Shown in pieces: positions 33,541 to 46,383 of a DNA stretch of 64,000 bases. Within the stretch, counting starts at the first letter, position 1. Each line of letters begins with the position of its first letter. The position numbers and the translations under genes were made by a program. The notes under the pieces are model-generated. The model saw only the letters and a list, made by a program, of their open reading frames with translations. It did no database searches and was not told where the DNA came from. The stretch is from Eurosta solidaginis (Eukaryota > Arthropoda > Insecta > Diptera > Tephritidae): positions 261,768,392 through 261,832,391 of the forward strand of contig NC_090323.1 in the NCBI RefSeq assembly GCF_040869045.1, in the 5' to 3' direction.

Positions 33541-35099
33541 TGTACATCGTCTCATAATTCATCGATCTAAAGGTTATTGTAGATATTAGCTTTTCAGAGA
33601 GCGATCTATCTCCACTGGTAGTGTTGGCATGAATAAAGCACTCGCCGTTTTACCATCCTTTTACCACCCTTTTACCATTTCTGTTTAATACGCAATTCTT
33701 TATTATCAACTATCCATCATTCGTCAGCTCACTGTTCTACGTATGTACGTTGTGCTCCGATACACCACACTTCATATAACAATCCACCTTCTTCCGTAAA
33801 CCATCACCCATTACCGGTTCAATGTTCACCAGTTTCGCCACTCTGCACCCACTGGCAACTTTGTATCGATAAATCAATCATCTGTACACTATTAACAATA
33901 CACCATTAAGATTTCACTAGTCAATGACTCATCATGCTGGTGATTTATCATCCGAATGCTCATAGCTCTTTATTTGGTTCACTATGCATCATTTCATGAT
34001 CATGATACTCTTCCGCTTCCATTCTTCACAGATCTCCACCTTTCGGAAGACATCTGTCTACTGCGGTTGCTGCAATCTGTAAGTGTCACAGTAAGGGACT
34101 GCTTCGCAACTTCGTTCATCTTCTTGTCGGTGAAAACCGAAGTCTAAGCCTAAGATCCCTGCAGAAGCACCAAGTATGCTGGATTCTGATACCTCCTTTA
34201 GCGTTGCATATTAGGAGTTGTTGTTCCTGTCATTCTGGCTAGACTGGGGCAGTTGCCTTCCCCATTTTGCCTATTAAGAGCAGGCTTATCGGGTTCAACT
34301 GATCACTGTCCCTCGCCTCTTGGGGCTTCTTTCTCCTCGGGTTGAGAATTTCTCGTAGCAAAGTCTTTGTAAGTGAACTGTCTTTTACATTCTTCTACTG
34401 TCTTAAGGGCTCGTGCCAAACGCACGGTTTCGCAGTTGGTTGGGTGGATGATTGCACCCAAGTACTGCATAATTCTTAATGCTACCCGGTATTGGTTGCG
34501 TTCTCCTAAACTTCCTAATCTCGATCGCGTCTTAATGTTAGTTCTTTGTTCGGGTTGGCATAGCGGTCATTTAACGAGTGCACTGACGCACACTATCATC
34601 GCTATCCGCGTCCGAATCATCGCTGATAGCCATTTACAGCCGAATATACCGCCTGGCTGCAAATCGTCCAATAGGCACGATCTTCATAACACCCTGGACT
34701 AGGGGGTTGCTATTTATTTGCCATTGAAATCCCGCCGCCCTCCTATGAAGCGAAATGGCGTAGATGCATGCCCCTAAACCGCTCAGCCAGAGAGTGGGGC
34801 GCCATGGAGTTCAGCTAAGCCCTCACACAAACGACAAGGTGCCTGCTATAGTGATGGTTTTATAAACCTATGCTAATAAACCAAACTATGATTATTTTCT
34901 GGTCTTATTTAAATGAGCTTAACGATTAATGGATGTCTTGGAAAAAATCAAAATGGTCAAATTTTGGAGTTTCCGAGGAATGTAAATTTGACAACAAATT
35001 CTTGTTTTTTTTAATTACTTTGTTTTCTAATATTTTTTCGCTTCAGCCACCAAAAAAAAGTCTCTTTTTATAAGCTTTTATTTACTTTCACTTTTGTTG
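33541..35099. other. No gene recognised
   Basis: A frame at 34373-34702 is open for 109 codons but shows no domain or splice context. Three spaced CTTTTACCA words occur near 33650-33680. Possibly decayed transposon DNA. Confidence 0.3.
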
Positions 35100-35349
35100 T
35101 CTGTAATGGAATCTTGCAAGTTAAATTTGATACACTTCCCGGTGTCCGATTGAGCTGAAATTTTGCACACATGTATAACTCCGATGACAATGCAATATTA
35201 CTTTGTTAGAATTCGATAAATTAGTCGATAACACAGTTATCGGTAAAGATTTGTATTTACTTTGGCATAACAGCCTAAGTCCCATACAAACACGCCGGTA
35301 CCTATCCGTGGATTGTGATATTTGGACGTGGTGAATCTCAACGCTTACG

Positions 35350-36450
35350 AAAAGCGGAGACACAACCCTCTGTTGTATTTCTGTGTATAACCAACATAGC
35401 TGAATTTTTAAGGCTGTTTAACTCTGTAATCTTTTCTGTAATTTATTTTGCTTTTGGAAAAATTACCTATTTGAAAAAAGCTGGCTGAAAAATATTGGCA
35501 TAACAGCTTAAGTTAAATCAAGAATGGAAAATTTGAGCCGATGTGGCAATTTCGCGCGTCCGTTGAACGAAATATTGACAATCTGCTGATCATCGCTAAG
35601 AAATTAGCGACATTCCATCAACTAAGCAGCACTTTAGCAATACTACTGTTATTATTTGGCCGCTCAAACACACACATATTAATTGTGCATTAAATCTAAA
35701 ATATACAAATACACCATAATAATTTACACGGCCAAAGCCATAATAATTTACACGGGTCATCGATTCTTTCTCTGATTCAAAATCTGAACTACCAGCGCTA
35801 CCGTCAACAGCTCAGTGTCATCATTGCCAGTAGCGCCAATAACACCAAACTCGTGCCTGACACACAAAAGTCGTTTCACTAAATAGCGCAAGTAAAATGT
35901 ACTACGCACTCACTACTAAGTAGCGTCAAAAATTCGATTGGAGTCATTTCGTCAATGAGCTACCATTGAGCTGGCACCGCATTGGCGCTGGCGCCATGCA
36001 ATTTACATCACTAAAATTGCGCGAATGCCCAGGCTCATGACTTTGTTAATCCAGATGGTGAAAACGAATACTCAAAGGAATGCAACCTTGCAAACAACAG
36101 CCGTCATTTTCAAAGTGTAAAAATTCTCTGATACAACGAACGCTAACGCGGTTAGGCTCTTATCGGTAAGTGTTGCATACTTTTCTGCGCACTTGATTTT
36201 GTTTTACAGATTTTTGGCGATGGAATTTTAGCTAAACGAAAGTTGGAATATTAGCCGTGTTTTTTTTTTGATACACGCGTATAGGTTTACGTTTGCGCGT
36301 GAAAAAAACGCCTATCCTCGCTTAGATAATGCATAGGAGACCCATCTAGCGGCAGTGGTTAAACAACTAGCTACAGCTACAGCGTGTACCGAAAAGCGGG
36401 ACACGACCCTCTGTTGTATGCCTGTGTATAACATATAGCTAAATCAGTTG
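35350..36450 (+). repeat. Direct repeat pair about 1.04 kb apart
   Basis: A block of about 60 bp, reading AAAAGCGG, then CCCTCTGTTGTAT, CTGTGTATAAC and ATAGCT, occurs at 35351-35410 and again at 36391-36448 in the same orientation. The interval contains a smaller duplication, CATAATAATTTACACGG, at about 35716 and 35740. It may be an element bounded by direct repeats or a local duplication. No coding sequence is evident. Confidence 0.5.
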
Positions 36451-37082
36451 CGATGAATTGTGGACACACATAGAATACATAGACTTAGTGTAGGGGGTGA
36501 AACAAAAACACATATTTCAGTTACATGTGCGTATAATGCGTATTCGAATTTATTAGTACACATTTTATGCGCAGCAACTTCAGAGGTGTATTTAAAGTTT
36601 GGCGCTTAGCAGTCCATATAAATTATAAGCGTATAGACGTTTACGTGTAAAAAAAAAATACGGCTATTATTTTAAAACAGATTTAACACACAGAGCAGAG
36701 ATCTGCAATGAGTAGTTGTAAACTGAACGCCACATAGGCCAAGTCACAATAAAATATGATTTTAAGTTAGTTAACACTGTTTGACACAATTTTATATGTG
36801 CTCTCTGTCAAAAGCCGAGTTAGGTCTTTAGCAGGTATTCGAATCGAAGAACTTGACTGTTCAAAGTTGACTTCGAAGAAACCCTCTAATGTTGATGCAT
36901 TAAAAGAAATGGATAGAATGAGAAACGTTACAAATAACTAAGTAAAGTTTACGTAACTAATTTAAACAATATTTTACTCTACTAAAAATTAAAAAAAAAA
37001 ATAACCATATTTAAATTAAATTTAAGAAAAAGGCTTTTCTAAGAACAAGCTTCTATTACTTGTTAATAAAACGAACTAAAAA
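36451..37082. other. AT-rich DNA with a short tandem duplication at its right edge
   Basis: No gene. From about 37047 the sequence AAGCTTCTATTACTTG with GTTAATAAAA duplicates the outer part of the palindrome arm that starts at 37083. Confidence 0.4.
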
Positions 37083-37697
37083 GTAAAAAATAAAATTAAA
37101 GAAAAAAAAACTTTTTTAAAAATAAGCTTTTATTATTTTGGTTAATAAAATTAACTAAAAAGTAAACAATAAATTGACTCTAAAGAAATATAACACTTTA
37201 TAAGTTCATTGTAAGCTTAAATAATTAGGCTTTTTCGTCTGCGACAAAAAAATTCTATATCGTACATAATTATATATTTTTAACATTAAAACTTTACACC
37301 TAAATTATTAAAGCTTACAGTTTATATCACAGTCCTAATTGTTCTAATAAAAGCGTGTTACATTGCGATAGCAAGAAAATGAGATCCTAAATGTTCTTAA
37401 TTATACCATCAAAATTTAACACGTTTTTTATTAGAACAATTTGGACTGTGATATAAACTGTAAGATTTAATAATTTATGTGTAAAGTTTTAATGTTAAAA
37501 ATATATAATTATGTACAATATAGAATTTTTTTGTCGCAGACGAAAAAGCTTAATTATCGTTTAAGTTTACGTGAACTTATAAAGTGTTATATTTCTTTAG
37601 AGTCAATTTATTGTTAACTTTTTAGTTAATTTTATTAACCAAAATAATAAAAGCTTATTTTTAAAAAAGTTTTTTTTTTCTTTAATTTTATTATTTA
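37083..37697. mobile_element. 615-bp palindromic foldback element
   Basis: The arms (about 37083-37362 and 37412-37697) are reverse complements at high identity, separated by about 50-80 bp. Matched landmarks are TTTTTCGTCTGCGACAAAAA (37229) with its complement near 37527, and GTTTATATCACAGTCC (37320) with its complement near 37444. No coding sequence. The arms begin and end in poly-A/poly-T. Confidence 0.9.
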
Positions 37698-38343
37698 TTT
37701 TCTTCAATTTATGTTGGGTTGTTTAGTCTGACTACATACTTTTGGTATATCATCCCCACCATCTTGCTTCCATCCTACTTCTCATATTCATATCTCTGTA
37801 GAACTAAATCATGGCCTATCAATATTGGCTACGTTGACGCGGTTATAAACCACCATCCTGTGGTGTTCATGAATGCTTTTTTTATTCGAGTAGGCGACTG
37901 TATGCACCGTTAGTTGATAGAGTGGAAAGTTTACTTTGCTTTAGTTTTGGTTGGGGGTGTTGGAAATTATCGCATTGATGGATGTATTTTCAGCTGATAT
38001 TGGTCTGCTCTTCCTGAATTTCATATGAAATTTTTTCATGTTTTATTAATTCATTTTTGTTTTTCTTCTGGTTGTTTTTTGGCAGTTGGAGTTGGTAGTT
38101 TGATAAAACGCGAAATAATCGAAAATCAGCAAATATCAGTAAAGTAAAAATTATATGCAAAAGGTGCTCCTTGTAGCATTTTTTAAAGTCGCATTCTCTC
38201 TTATGCGACTCCACTGAATTTTATTCAAGATTTTTAAGCTCATGCAATTCATTTGTGCCGGACAGCAGCGGGAACCTAGCGCCAATGCTATTATGTAATC
38301 TATTGTGGCTTCTGATGATCTTATTGTGAGACTCATAGAGATA

Positions 38344-38579
38344 TGAGCCGTTTATTTTGAAAGTGGCATAAGTCATTTCATGTCGTTGAGGTTCAGTGAT
38401 AATTTGTTTCTATCTCTCCTCGCCTCCAGTTTGTTAAAGTCCAATATCCAAAAGATGCAATTCTTATTATTATTTTATAATTGTAGAACCATCTATATAT
38501 GCATTCGTTCAAAAATAACAATGCATTTAAGACCACGAGTTGGAAATGACTTATGCCACTTTCAAAATAAACGGCTCAT
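38344..38579. mobile_element. Mariner-like MITE with near-perfect inverted ends
   Basis: The inverted repeats start TGAGCCGTTTATTTTG and extend about 36 bp without mismatch (38344-38379 and 38543-38579). TA lies on both sides (38342-38343 and 38580-38581). A 236-bp size, TA flanks and no coding content fit a Tc1/mariner-type MITE. Perfect ends suggest recent activity. Confidence 0.8.
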
Positions 38580-38581
38580 AT

Positions 38582-39720
38582 GATCTAAGTGAGACTATTT
38601 GATATTTTAACAATTAATGCATCGCCACGATCTCGCCAGTTTGATTTCATCGCAAAACATAACAAAACGATCGTAGTATCGCAAAACTTCATAAGATACG
38701 ATTTAATTAATCTACGGATATATACGATATAAATTAATGCATCGATTTGAATTTATCATATTTTATATATCATATAGACTGTACTGATGTGATATGCACT
38801 AATTTCGTATGATATTATTTGTGACAAGAATTTTATGCTTTGGAGAGAGACAACAACTATTAATGAAGTGCTTTGTTCCAAGGGACCACAAGTCCAAAAA
38901 CTGTTCGGAAGTTATACCGAAATAATAAGGAAATTATCTTTCTCAATGACAATTGAATTGCGAAATTATCTCGAATTGGTCCAAAATGAAGGTTCCTTTT
39001 ACCATTTTTGGTTTATTTGTCCTTTTTCGTTTCTGCAGCTTGGCAATCAAATTAAGATGTCTTGAAGATAAATAGGCACTTAGGCCTTCTGTCCTTTAAG
39101 CTAAACAACTTTTTAGACATATCGTTTGCCTATCTTCAGGTATTAGAGAATGCACTACAGGTAGCCACCCGTGAAATTGCTTATGATTTTGACTCATTTC
39201 GTTTCTAATATTGACGTCAAGAAGAAAGCCCAATCCCCTATCACTCCCGTCGCCCGTCGAAACTGGTTTTTGGCGATTTCGAACTGTACAGCTCATAACT
39301 GATGATTGATGCTTTAAGACCGTATGCAAATTTGTTCTGAAATAGTTTGACCCTTTTTTTCTTAGATCAAGGGTACTCAAGGGATTTGAGTAACTACATA
39401 CAACTTTCTTTCCGGAATGGCGTCGAATAATTCGAACAAAATTGGTTATGATACAGCAAAGAAAAACCGTAAAAGCAGGTGCAGTCTGGCCAGTAATGAA
39501 CGAATGATGGGTAGAGTTTCTTTGAATTGCAAAGCTTAATTTGATTATTTTATGTGTTATTACATCGAAATCGATTTGGTTGATATTATTGAGAGTTATA
39601 CTGAGCCAAAAGAGCCATTACGAAACCCTTGCCCTAGATTAATCGAATAGGAGGAAAGCAAAACGTCTGGATTTTTTATCAGGGAGGAGAATATTAATGT
39701 CATCAGCTTAGCCCAGCAAC
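38582..39720. other. No gene recognised
   Basis: AT-rich sequence with TATCATATA-like words (38740-38815). Short frames lack domains. Confidence 0.3.
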
Positions 39721-39723
39721 TAT

Positions 39724-40480
39724 ACTAGGGTTGCCAGATTTTTAATGCGGATTCCCGGGACAAACCTCAAATTTGAGCCAAATTCCCGGGATTTTTTAAA
39801 ATTTCCCGGGACATTTGAAAAATAAGAAACACCTATATATTTTTATGTGTTGCTTATTCGGCGAAATAATTTTTAGAGAGAATTAAACTTTTTAAACTCA
39901 TTTATTTATAACAAATATTTTTATGGAACATGCTAACAATTAATACGTTTACTGTGTTTAATGTGAATTCAATATTCTATGGATTCATTTTCCAAACGTT
40001 ATTTGAAAACACCAGCCCCTCCCCATGAAAAACGAATATTTAGGTGTGTGAAATGTCAAACATTGACAATATTCAGAACCACAGTACCCTGCAAAAACGC
40101 TCCATGTCATCTGACTAGTAATTTACGGTCATTGTGTCCGGTCATTGTAGTAGTCATATTCATAGTCACATTTGCATGGGCGAGAGTAGAATTTTCACCA
40201 ACTTTTCTGTTTCGTTCCTATTAATGTGATCGTGCCGTGTGGCTGTGTGCGTTTTTGGTTTCGCGATTTTTGCAGGGTTGCATGCAATATGCTAATGAGC
40301 TCAATACAATCGAAGCCGCAAATATGGCCATGTTTCGTAGCAGATTATAATTTATTAATTTTGATATTGTGAAAATGCCGGGACATAGCAACTTCACTAA
40401 GCAGAAAATGATGAACGTAATTGTACTCTCCTAAAATAATTTAATTGCATTCAAAAAAAAAAAAAAATCCATGGACCACC
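39724..40480 (+). mobile_element. Possible hAT-type fragment (weak)
   Basis: The left edge GGGTTGCCAGATTTTTAATG followed by three CCCGGGA words recalls hAT ends (CAGGGTTGCCAGAT-like). A right-hand AGGGTGGTCCATGG on the minus strand near 40470-40483 might be the other end. A small frame starting MDSFSKRYLKTPAPPHEKRI (39979-40224) is unassigned. No target duplication could be confirmed. Confidence 0.25.
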
Positions 40481-42224
40481 CTGTATATAAAAAAAAAGTA
40501 TGCCATACAAGATAAATGATTGGCAGGCAGTCGCTTTACAACGTGATATGCTTATACTACTCCTGGTTCACACTATGATAAATGTTAGCTGCTCACCGCG
40601 TGCTGCGCGCTGAGTTGAGAGTAGTTGTGATATCCTCGTAATCAAAGCACCGCAAATATCTCTCACTTCTTTTGAAGTATTAAATTCATGCAAGTTAAGT
40701 GCTTTGTAATTGATGTTATAAAATATTTATGACAGGCATTGTCTGTTCACAGAGAGCAACAACGTAATTTCTTTGCTCCCTCATTGTCGTGCCATTGTGT
40801 ACTCTCCAGTGTTTTTACACTAACAAGAGTTCTCAGAATTTTATTAGCTTTAATTTTGTCAAGTTGGCACTTTGGAAAATCCTTCAAAAGTTGTACTAAT
40901 GGCACACATATTGTCTGACATTTGCTTTATTATCTTTCTTATTTTTTTTTACATTTGGGCCGCTGCTGCTTTACGAACATCTGTTTGCAGTATTTAACTA
41001 GTTTAGTTGCTCTCCATCTCTCTTTCCTTCTTTATGTTTCTCAATCTCACTCCCTCTAGGGTTGATGATGAGCAAAGTTGCCGCACTTTTACCACCGGTA
41101 ATTGACATTAATTATTTAAAAGGAGTTTTTGAAACTTTTTGCCAACTATAAGTGACATGATGGCCTCGCGTTAAATATCTAAATTTGTCTGGAAAAAAAG
41201 CTTGTTTTGTTGCTTAAACTTTGTTGTGGAAGGGGTCGGAGAAAGGGAAAATTGTTTATGAGGAAAGTTACTGAGTTATGCTGAGCTGTAAAGTGCTTTT
41301 GGATTACAAGCGCTTGACACGAGGATAACATAAAAATTAATAAAATTTTCAAGAATAGTAAGAGCATTAAGAAAATTTTAAATACTTAATAGAAAGTAGT
41401 TTGAATAGTGCATATTTTAGTTGGCGTGACAAACAATTGTCTAGTTAAATTTTTTATAAATTGCATGTAAGTGACTTGTCTGGTAAAGTTAAAATATGTA
41501 ATTTTGCTGCCGATTGTGAATCATCAGTCAATTGTGAGTGATCTCATTAATTAGCGGGAGGTAAAAGAAAGACCTTACCTTAAAAAATGTGTTTGTTAGT
41601 AAGTGCGCTGTCGATTCGAGCCGCTTTTTTCAAGTCCAAATCACTGTTCCAAAAATGACAGCTTATAACATCATAGAAGCCTTCATCCAGTGAGTTTTAC
41701 AGCTCAGGATCACGCTCAACTCTCACCGGAATGCTCTCGATTATTGAGAGACTTGAGAAGGAGGGGTCGTGATATTTTCGCGCACGTGAAATGTGTTAGG
41801 CAGATGTCGCCGCTGTTTTTCATTTAACTCATATGGTGAAAGGCTAAGCAGCGACATCTATTTTAGGTTTATTAAAGGCAGCGTTGCTAAACTAAAGACA
41901 AGAAACTAACAAATTATCTGGCTCACAAATTGAACCAGACTTCTATCTGGATTTATCTGGCTCAAATCATTGTTGTTGCATTTACATGCAAAATTATTTA
42001 TCTGGCTCAGGATCTTTCCCACCGGATGATGGCTAGAGACTATGAAGGAACAATGCCTAAGTCAAAACAGCTTGATTCTGAGATATTTGAGATTTTTTTG
42101 TTATTTTTGAAGTGAATGAATTTGCAATTATCAAGGTTTCAGCGATGCACGGTGTTTTTCCGATCTAGAGCTCACTTCAGGGGTACTTTTTTTTAACGAA
42201 GTAGTCAGACACGTCTACGCCTTT
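40481..42224. other. No gene recognised; small repeats only
   Basis: ATTATCTGGCTCA and variants occur three times (about 41915-42010). An imperfect palindrome AGATGTCGCCGCTG/CAGCGACATCT lies at 41810-41860. Otherwise ordinary intronic DNA. Confidence 0.35.
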
Positions 42225-42600
42225 TCCATCTCGAACTCAGAAAACTATATTTGAATTTTAAAATCGGCAATTTAAAATTCAGAAAACTAATTTGTAGGTT
42301 TGAAAATTACAACTCAATTTCTGAAAATTACAGTTCAAGTTCAAGAAATTTTAGAACTTTAAATTTGGAAAATCAAATTTTAAGTTCAGAAAATTACAAT
42401 TAAAGTTCAGAATTTCCAATTCAAGTTCAATATTTCCAGTTTAAATTCAGAAAATTACAATTCAGGTTCAGAACTTCCGATTTAAGCTCAGTAAATTAAA
42501 ACTCAAGCTGAGAAGATCACAATTCAAGTTCAGATCTTTCTATTTAAATTCAAAAAATTAAATTTTGATTAATTCAAAAAATTACCGCTTTAAGTTAATG
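42225..42600. repeat. Degenerate array with a period near 21 bp
   Basis: AATTCAAGTTCAGAAAATTA-type units follow each other with drift. Good successive examples lie at 42440-42560, where TTCAG, CTCAG, CTGAG and TTCAG recur at 20-22 bp spacing. No coding content. It is a separate vocabulary from the TTATCGAT arrays. Confidence 0.7.
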
Positions 42601-42619
42601 GTGTGGGCCCTAGATCTAC

Positions 42620-43000
42620 CCAGTATACTCTCTGCTCTCATTTCATTGTAGTATGGCCATGAAGTTCTTGAAATTGCACAGCCCGTTGTGCTCTTACACT
42701 TGTGATGAGCATTCTTCACGTAAAAGTTCCGAAGTTCCACCTTGAGTATCCCCAGAGGTATGCCTACTTTGACGCTGGTTATTCCCCACCTCCGCCTGAG
42801 CCCCTACGCGCCAGCTCATCAGCCATATTGTTTGCTTCGATTCCCCTAGGTTCCGGAACCTAGATAATTATTATATCCAGAGTGTCGGTTAACGCAGCTT
42901 TAAGTTTCTTGCATGCTCCTACTAACTTTGATTACTACTACAGCCATAGCACAACCTTTGGCGCAAGACCCCATTTTCTATCCGATATTTTCAGGCATCT
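42620..43000 (-). pseudogene. LINE RNase H relic
   Basis: The minus strand at about 42850-42800 encodes GIEANNMADELARRGSGG, the end of an RNase H domain (G-x-x-x-N-x-x-A-D-E-L-A-R). It is followed by a segment with GIPLGILKVELRNFYVKNAH and a WPYYNEMRAESILG-like tail. Upstream parts are frame-broken. This is typical of I-group LINE ORF2 3' ends. Non-functional. Confidence 0.6.
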
Positions 43001-43077
43001 AAATTCCTTCCGTACCCGTTCCTTGATGTCCACTTTCCGGTTGAGTTTAAAATCGATTGTTATATAACACTCCTATC

Positions 43078-43165
43078 GCGCCATAAACTCGAGTTAAAGG
43101 ACCATTTCGGAGATTACCAGTAAAGTTAAACTCTAAAATAGGCCATAAACTCGAGCTTATGGCGC
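43078..43165. repeat. Small foldback repeat (about 88 bp)
   Basis: GCGCCATAAACTCGAG at the left is answered by CTCGAGCTTATGGCGC at the right. The right part also contains an inner near-palindrome (GCCATAAACTCGAG...TTATGGC). Could be a tiny MITE; flanks show no clear duplication. Confidence 0.5.
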
Positions 43166-43762
43166 ATTGTGAAAGTAATATTAATCACAGATCTTTGGTA
43201 CTACCTGCTAGAGTTAACTACTGGCCGTTTAGCCTTGGTCATTCAAATGTGCCTGGTTTGTTCTTCCTCGTGAAAAGTCTGTATTCACCGGACTAAGCCT
43301 AAGGCCACATCGCTGTGTCCACATACTTAGTTTTGTCAACGTTATTTCGACGATTTCACTAATCGCTTTTTTAAGTCCTTATTTATTCATAAAAAATCCT
43401 ATGAGTTAAACTAGAAGGCGTTCGGAAATCCCGATCGTGAATAATAATTCTGAACTAGATTTGTTATCTTCTGAACTTAAACCGGAAAAGGTATAAAATA
43501 ATATCATAAGGTTTATGATGAGGTGTTTCACTTTTTGATTTAGACTTAATTTCAGGAAAGAATTCTGCCATGATTCTTCGAATAATACATATGTATCACA
43601 CCCTTAGCTCTCTTTAAGCTATATTGCACCATACTTGCCACTTTTTAGCTGGCTAAATATCTATGTAAGTGTGTGCATCGTAGTGACATCAATTTTAATT
43701 ATATTTAGCCCTTCTTTGTTGAAGTTTCTCAATTAGTTAATCTATTTCCAAATTTTGTTTCT

Positions 43763-45199
43763 TTTTACACTCAGCGTGCGGATAACGGTTGGTTGTACAG
43801 GCACAAAGGAATCGAGATAGATATAGACTTCCATACATATATCAAAATCATCAGTATCGAAAAAAATTTTGATTGAGCCATGTCCGTCCGTCTGTCCGTA
43901 AACACGATAACTTGAGTAAGTATTAAGATATCTTCACCAAATTTGGTACACGAGCTTATCTGGACCCAGAATAGATTGGTATTGAAAATGAGCGAAATCG
44001 GATGATAACCACGCCCACTTTTTATATATATAACATTTTGGAAAACACAAAAAAACCTGATTATTTAGTAAATAAAGCACCTAGAATGTTGAAATTTGAA
44101 ACGTGGACTGGCATTGACACTGTCGATAAAAATTTGAAAAATTTTTTTTAAAGGGCGTGGCACCGCCCACTTGTGATAAAATCAATTTTACAAATATTAT
44201 TAATCATAAATCAAAAATCGTTAAACCTATCGTAACAAAATTCGGCAGAGAGGTTACCTTTACTATAAGGAATGCTTTGAAGAAAACTTAACGAAATCGG
44301 TTAAGGACCACGTCCAACTTTATACAAAAGATTTTCAAAAGGGTCGTGGACGAATAAAATAAGTTATATCTTTGCAAAAAAGAGCTTTATATCAATGGTA
44401 TTTCATTTCCCTAGTGGATTTATAACAACAAATAGGAGAAACTTCAAATTTAAAAAAATGGGCGTGGTACCGCCCCTTTTATGACTAAGCAATTTTCCAT
44501 GTTTCGGCAGTCATAACTCGAAGAAAGATTTACATATCGTAACAAAATTGGGTACAAATATTTTCCTTATAGCAGGAAATATTTCTAGAAAAAATGGACG
44601 AGATCGATTAAAGACCACGCCCACTTTTATACAAAAGATTTTAAAAGGGTCGTAAACGAAAATAATAAGCCATATCTTAGCAAAAAAGAGCTTTGTATAA
44701 TAGAATTTTATTTTCTAAATTGAATTATAACATTAAATTGGACAAAAATTTTTGAAAATGGTTGTGGCAACGCCCCTTTTATGACTTAGCGATTTTCTAT
44801 GTTTCGGGAGCCATAACTCGAAGAAAATTTTACATATCTTAATGAAATTGTGCACACATATTTTTCTTACAGCAGAAAATATTTCTAGTAAAAATGGACG
44901 GGATCGGTTAAAGACCACGGCCACTGAAATATAAAACAAGTTTAAAAGGGTCGTAGACTAGAATAATAAGCTATAACTTAGCAGTTGAGCAGCTGTAACT
45001 TGAGTTCTAGTTTTCAATCAATGGTATTTCAACTATCAAGTTTTACTGTAAGAGGAAATGGGGAGACATTTTTCTTTTAAACGGGCGGTGCCAAGTGTTA
45101 TGTAGAAAAGTAATTTATCCGAAATGAAATGTACAATTGAAGCTCACGCTGAGAATATAATGTTCGGTTTCACCCGAACTTAGATACCTTTACTTGTTT
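43763..45199 (-). mobile_element. Dispersed repeat D, copy 2 (about 1.4 kb, three internal units)
   Basis: This is the reverse complement of 27158-28266 over its whole length, with one extra internal module. Blocks of the type ATCGGTTAAAGACCACG begin near 44298, 44605 and 44905 (spacing about 300 bp), against two such blocks in copy 1. Ends correspond: ACTCAGCGTG on the left and TACCTTTACTTGTTT on the right. No coding sequence. Confidence 0.8.
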
Positions 45200-46383
45200 C
45201 TTTTAAATATTATCCTAAATTACCCTTTCATCAAATCCAAATCAAAATATTCTCACACCATTCCCATACAAGGCCCTCAAGCAAACATTGACTTTGACTG
45301 ATTGTTATGCGTTGTCAAACTGACATCACATCATCACATGTGACGTATGTACCATAGGTTCGTTCACTTAAAAACATATTTATCTATTCAATATTCAAAA
45401 GTGTAACCAAAGATGCAAAGAAACACATCATCAACAGGCATAAATTGCAAAAATATTTGCATGGCGGCGTTAAGTGTCACGTGAACTCGAATAAACAATA
45501 ATGAAAGCAACAACGCACATGCAGTCGCTGTACTAAAAAACAAAAACATGAAAACAAAAACAATAACCACAGCATATTGTCCTTCTACTTTCACCCTCAA
45601 CGAATAGTAGTTAAAGTGCACTTTTGCATGAGTGGTCGTTGATGAAAATAAACTTTTAGTATATTAGTATAGGTACATTAGACCGTTTTATAAAACATGT
45701 TTTTCTACCAAACTCATACCATGAAATAGGATGTTCAAAACCCATTTTAAGACTATTTATAAAAGTAACCAGTGTATATTGAGCAGAAAATTTAATGCAC
45801 ATGCGAAAGGTTTCGTAAACAAAAAAAAAAAAAAAAATATTCAACCTCAAAGTAAGCGTATTCGAGCTCATTTAAATCTTCTCCAAGCTAAAGCGTGCTT
45901 TCCAGATCGCAAGAAAACACTCAAAAACTTTTTTTTTCTTGACGACCAAACTTTAAAATTTTATTTTAAAAATAAATACTTATTTCTTATTTCATTTTTC
46001 ATTTTCTTTAAAATATTGTTTTCGAAATGAGTGCTACAACCATAATTAAAACTTGGAAGTACTTCTTAACCATTTCCTGAAGCCTTGAAGAATTGCTCAA
46101 GAAATCCTTGCACGTTTCAATTGATGAACATAGACCACGTTTTGAACGAAATTTTTTAAAGATAATGGTTTTTAATACGAGAAAATACATGCTTTCAAAT
46201 AAAAAACTTCAAATTTGCCGAACAGGAGGAAAATAAAAAAAATGCTTGAGTGTTTTATTATGATCTGGACATCGGGCTTAAGAAAATAACGTTTTAAAAA
46301 TCACATCAATGGTATGGGTTTCATTTAATAAACTCTTTCTTCTATTCTAATTTAAAATTTTTTTTCAATTAAGAAAAAATGTA
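45200..46383. other. No gene recognised
   Basis: Frames are short and overlap on both strands. There are A-rich runs at 45821-45837 and general AT-richness to 46380. Confidence 0.3.
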
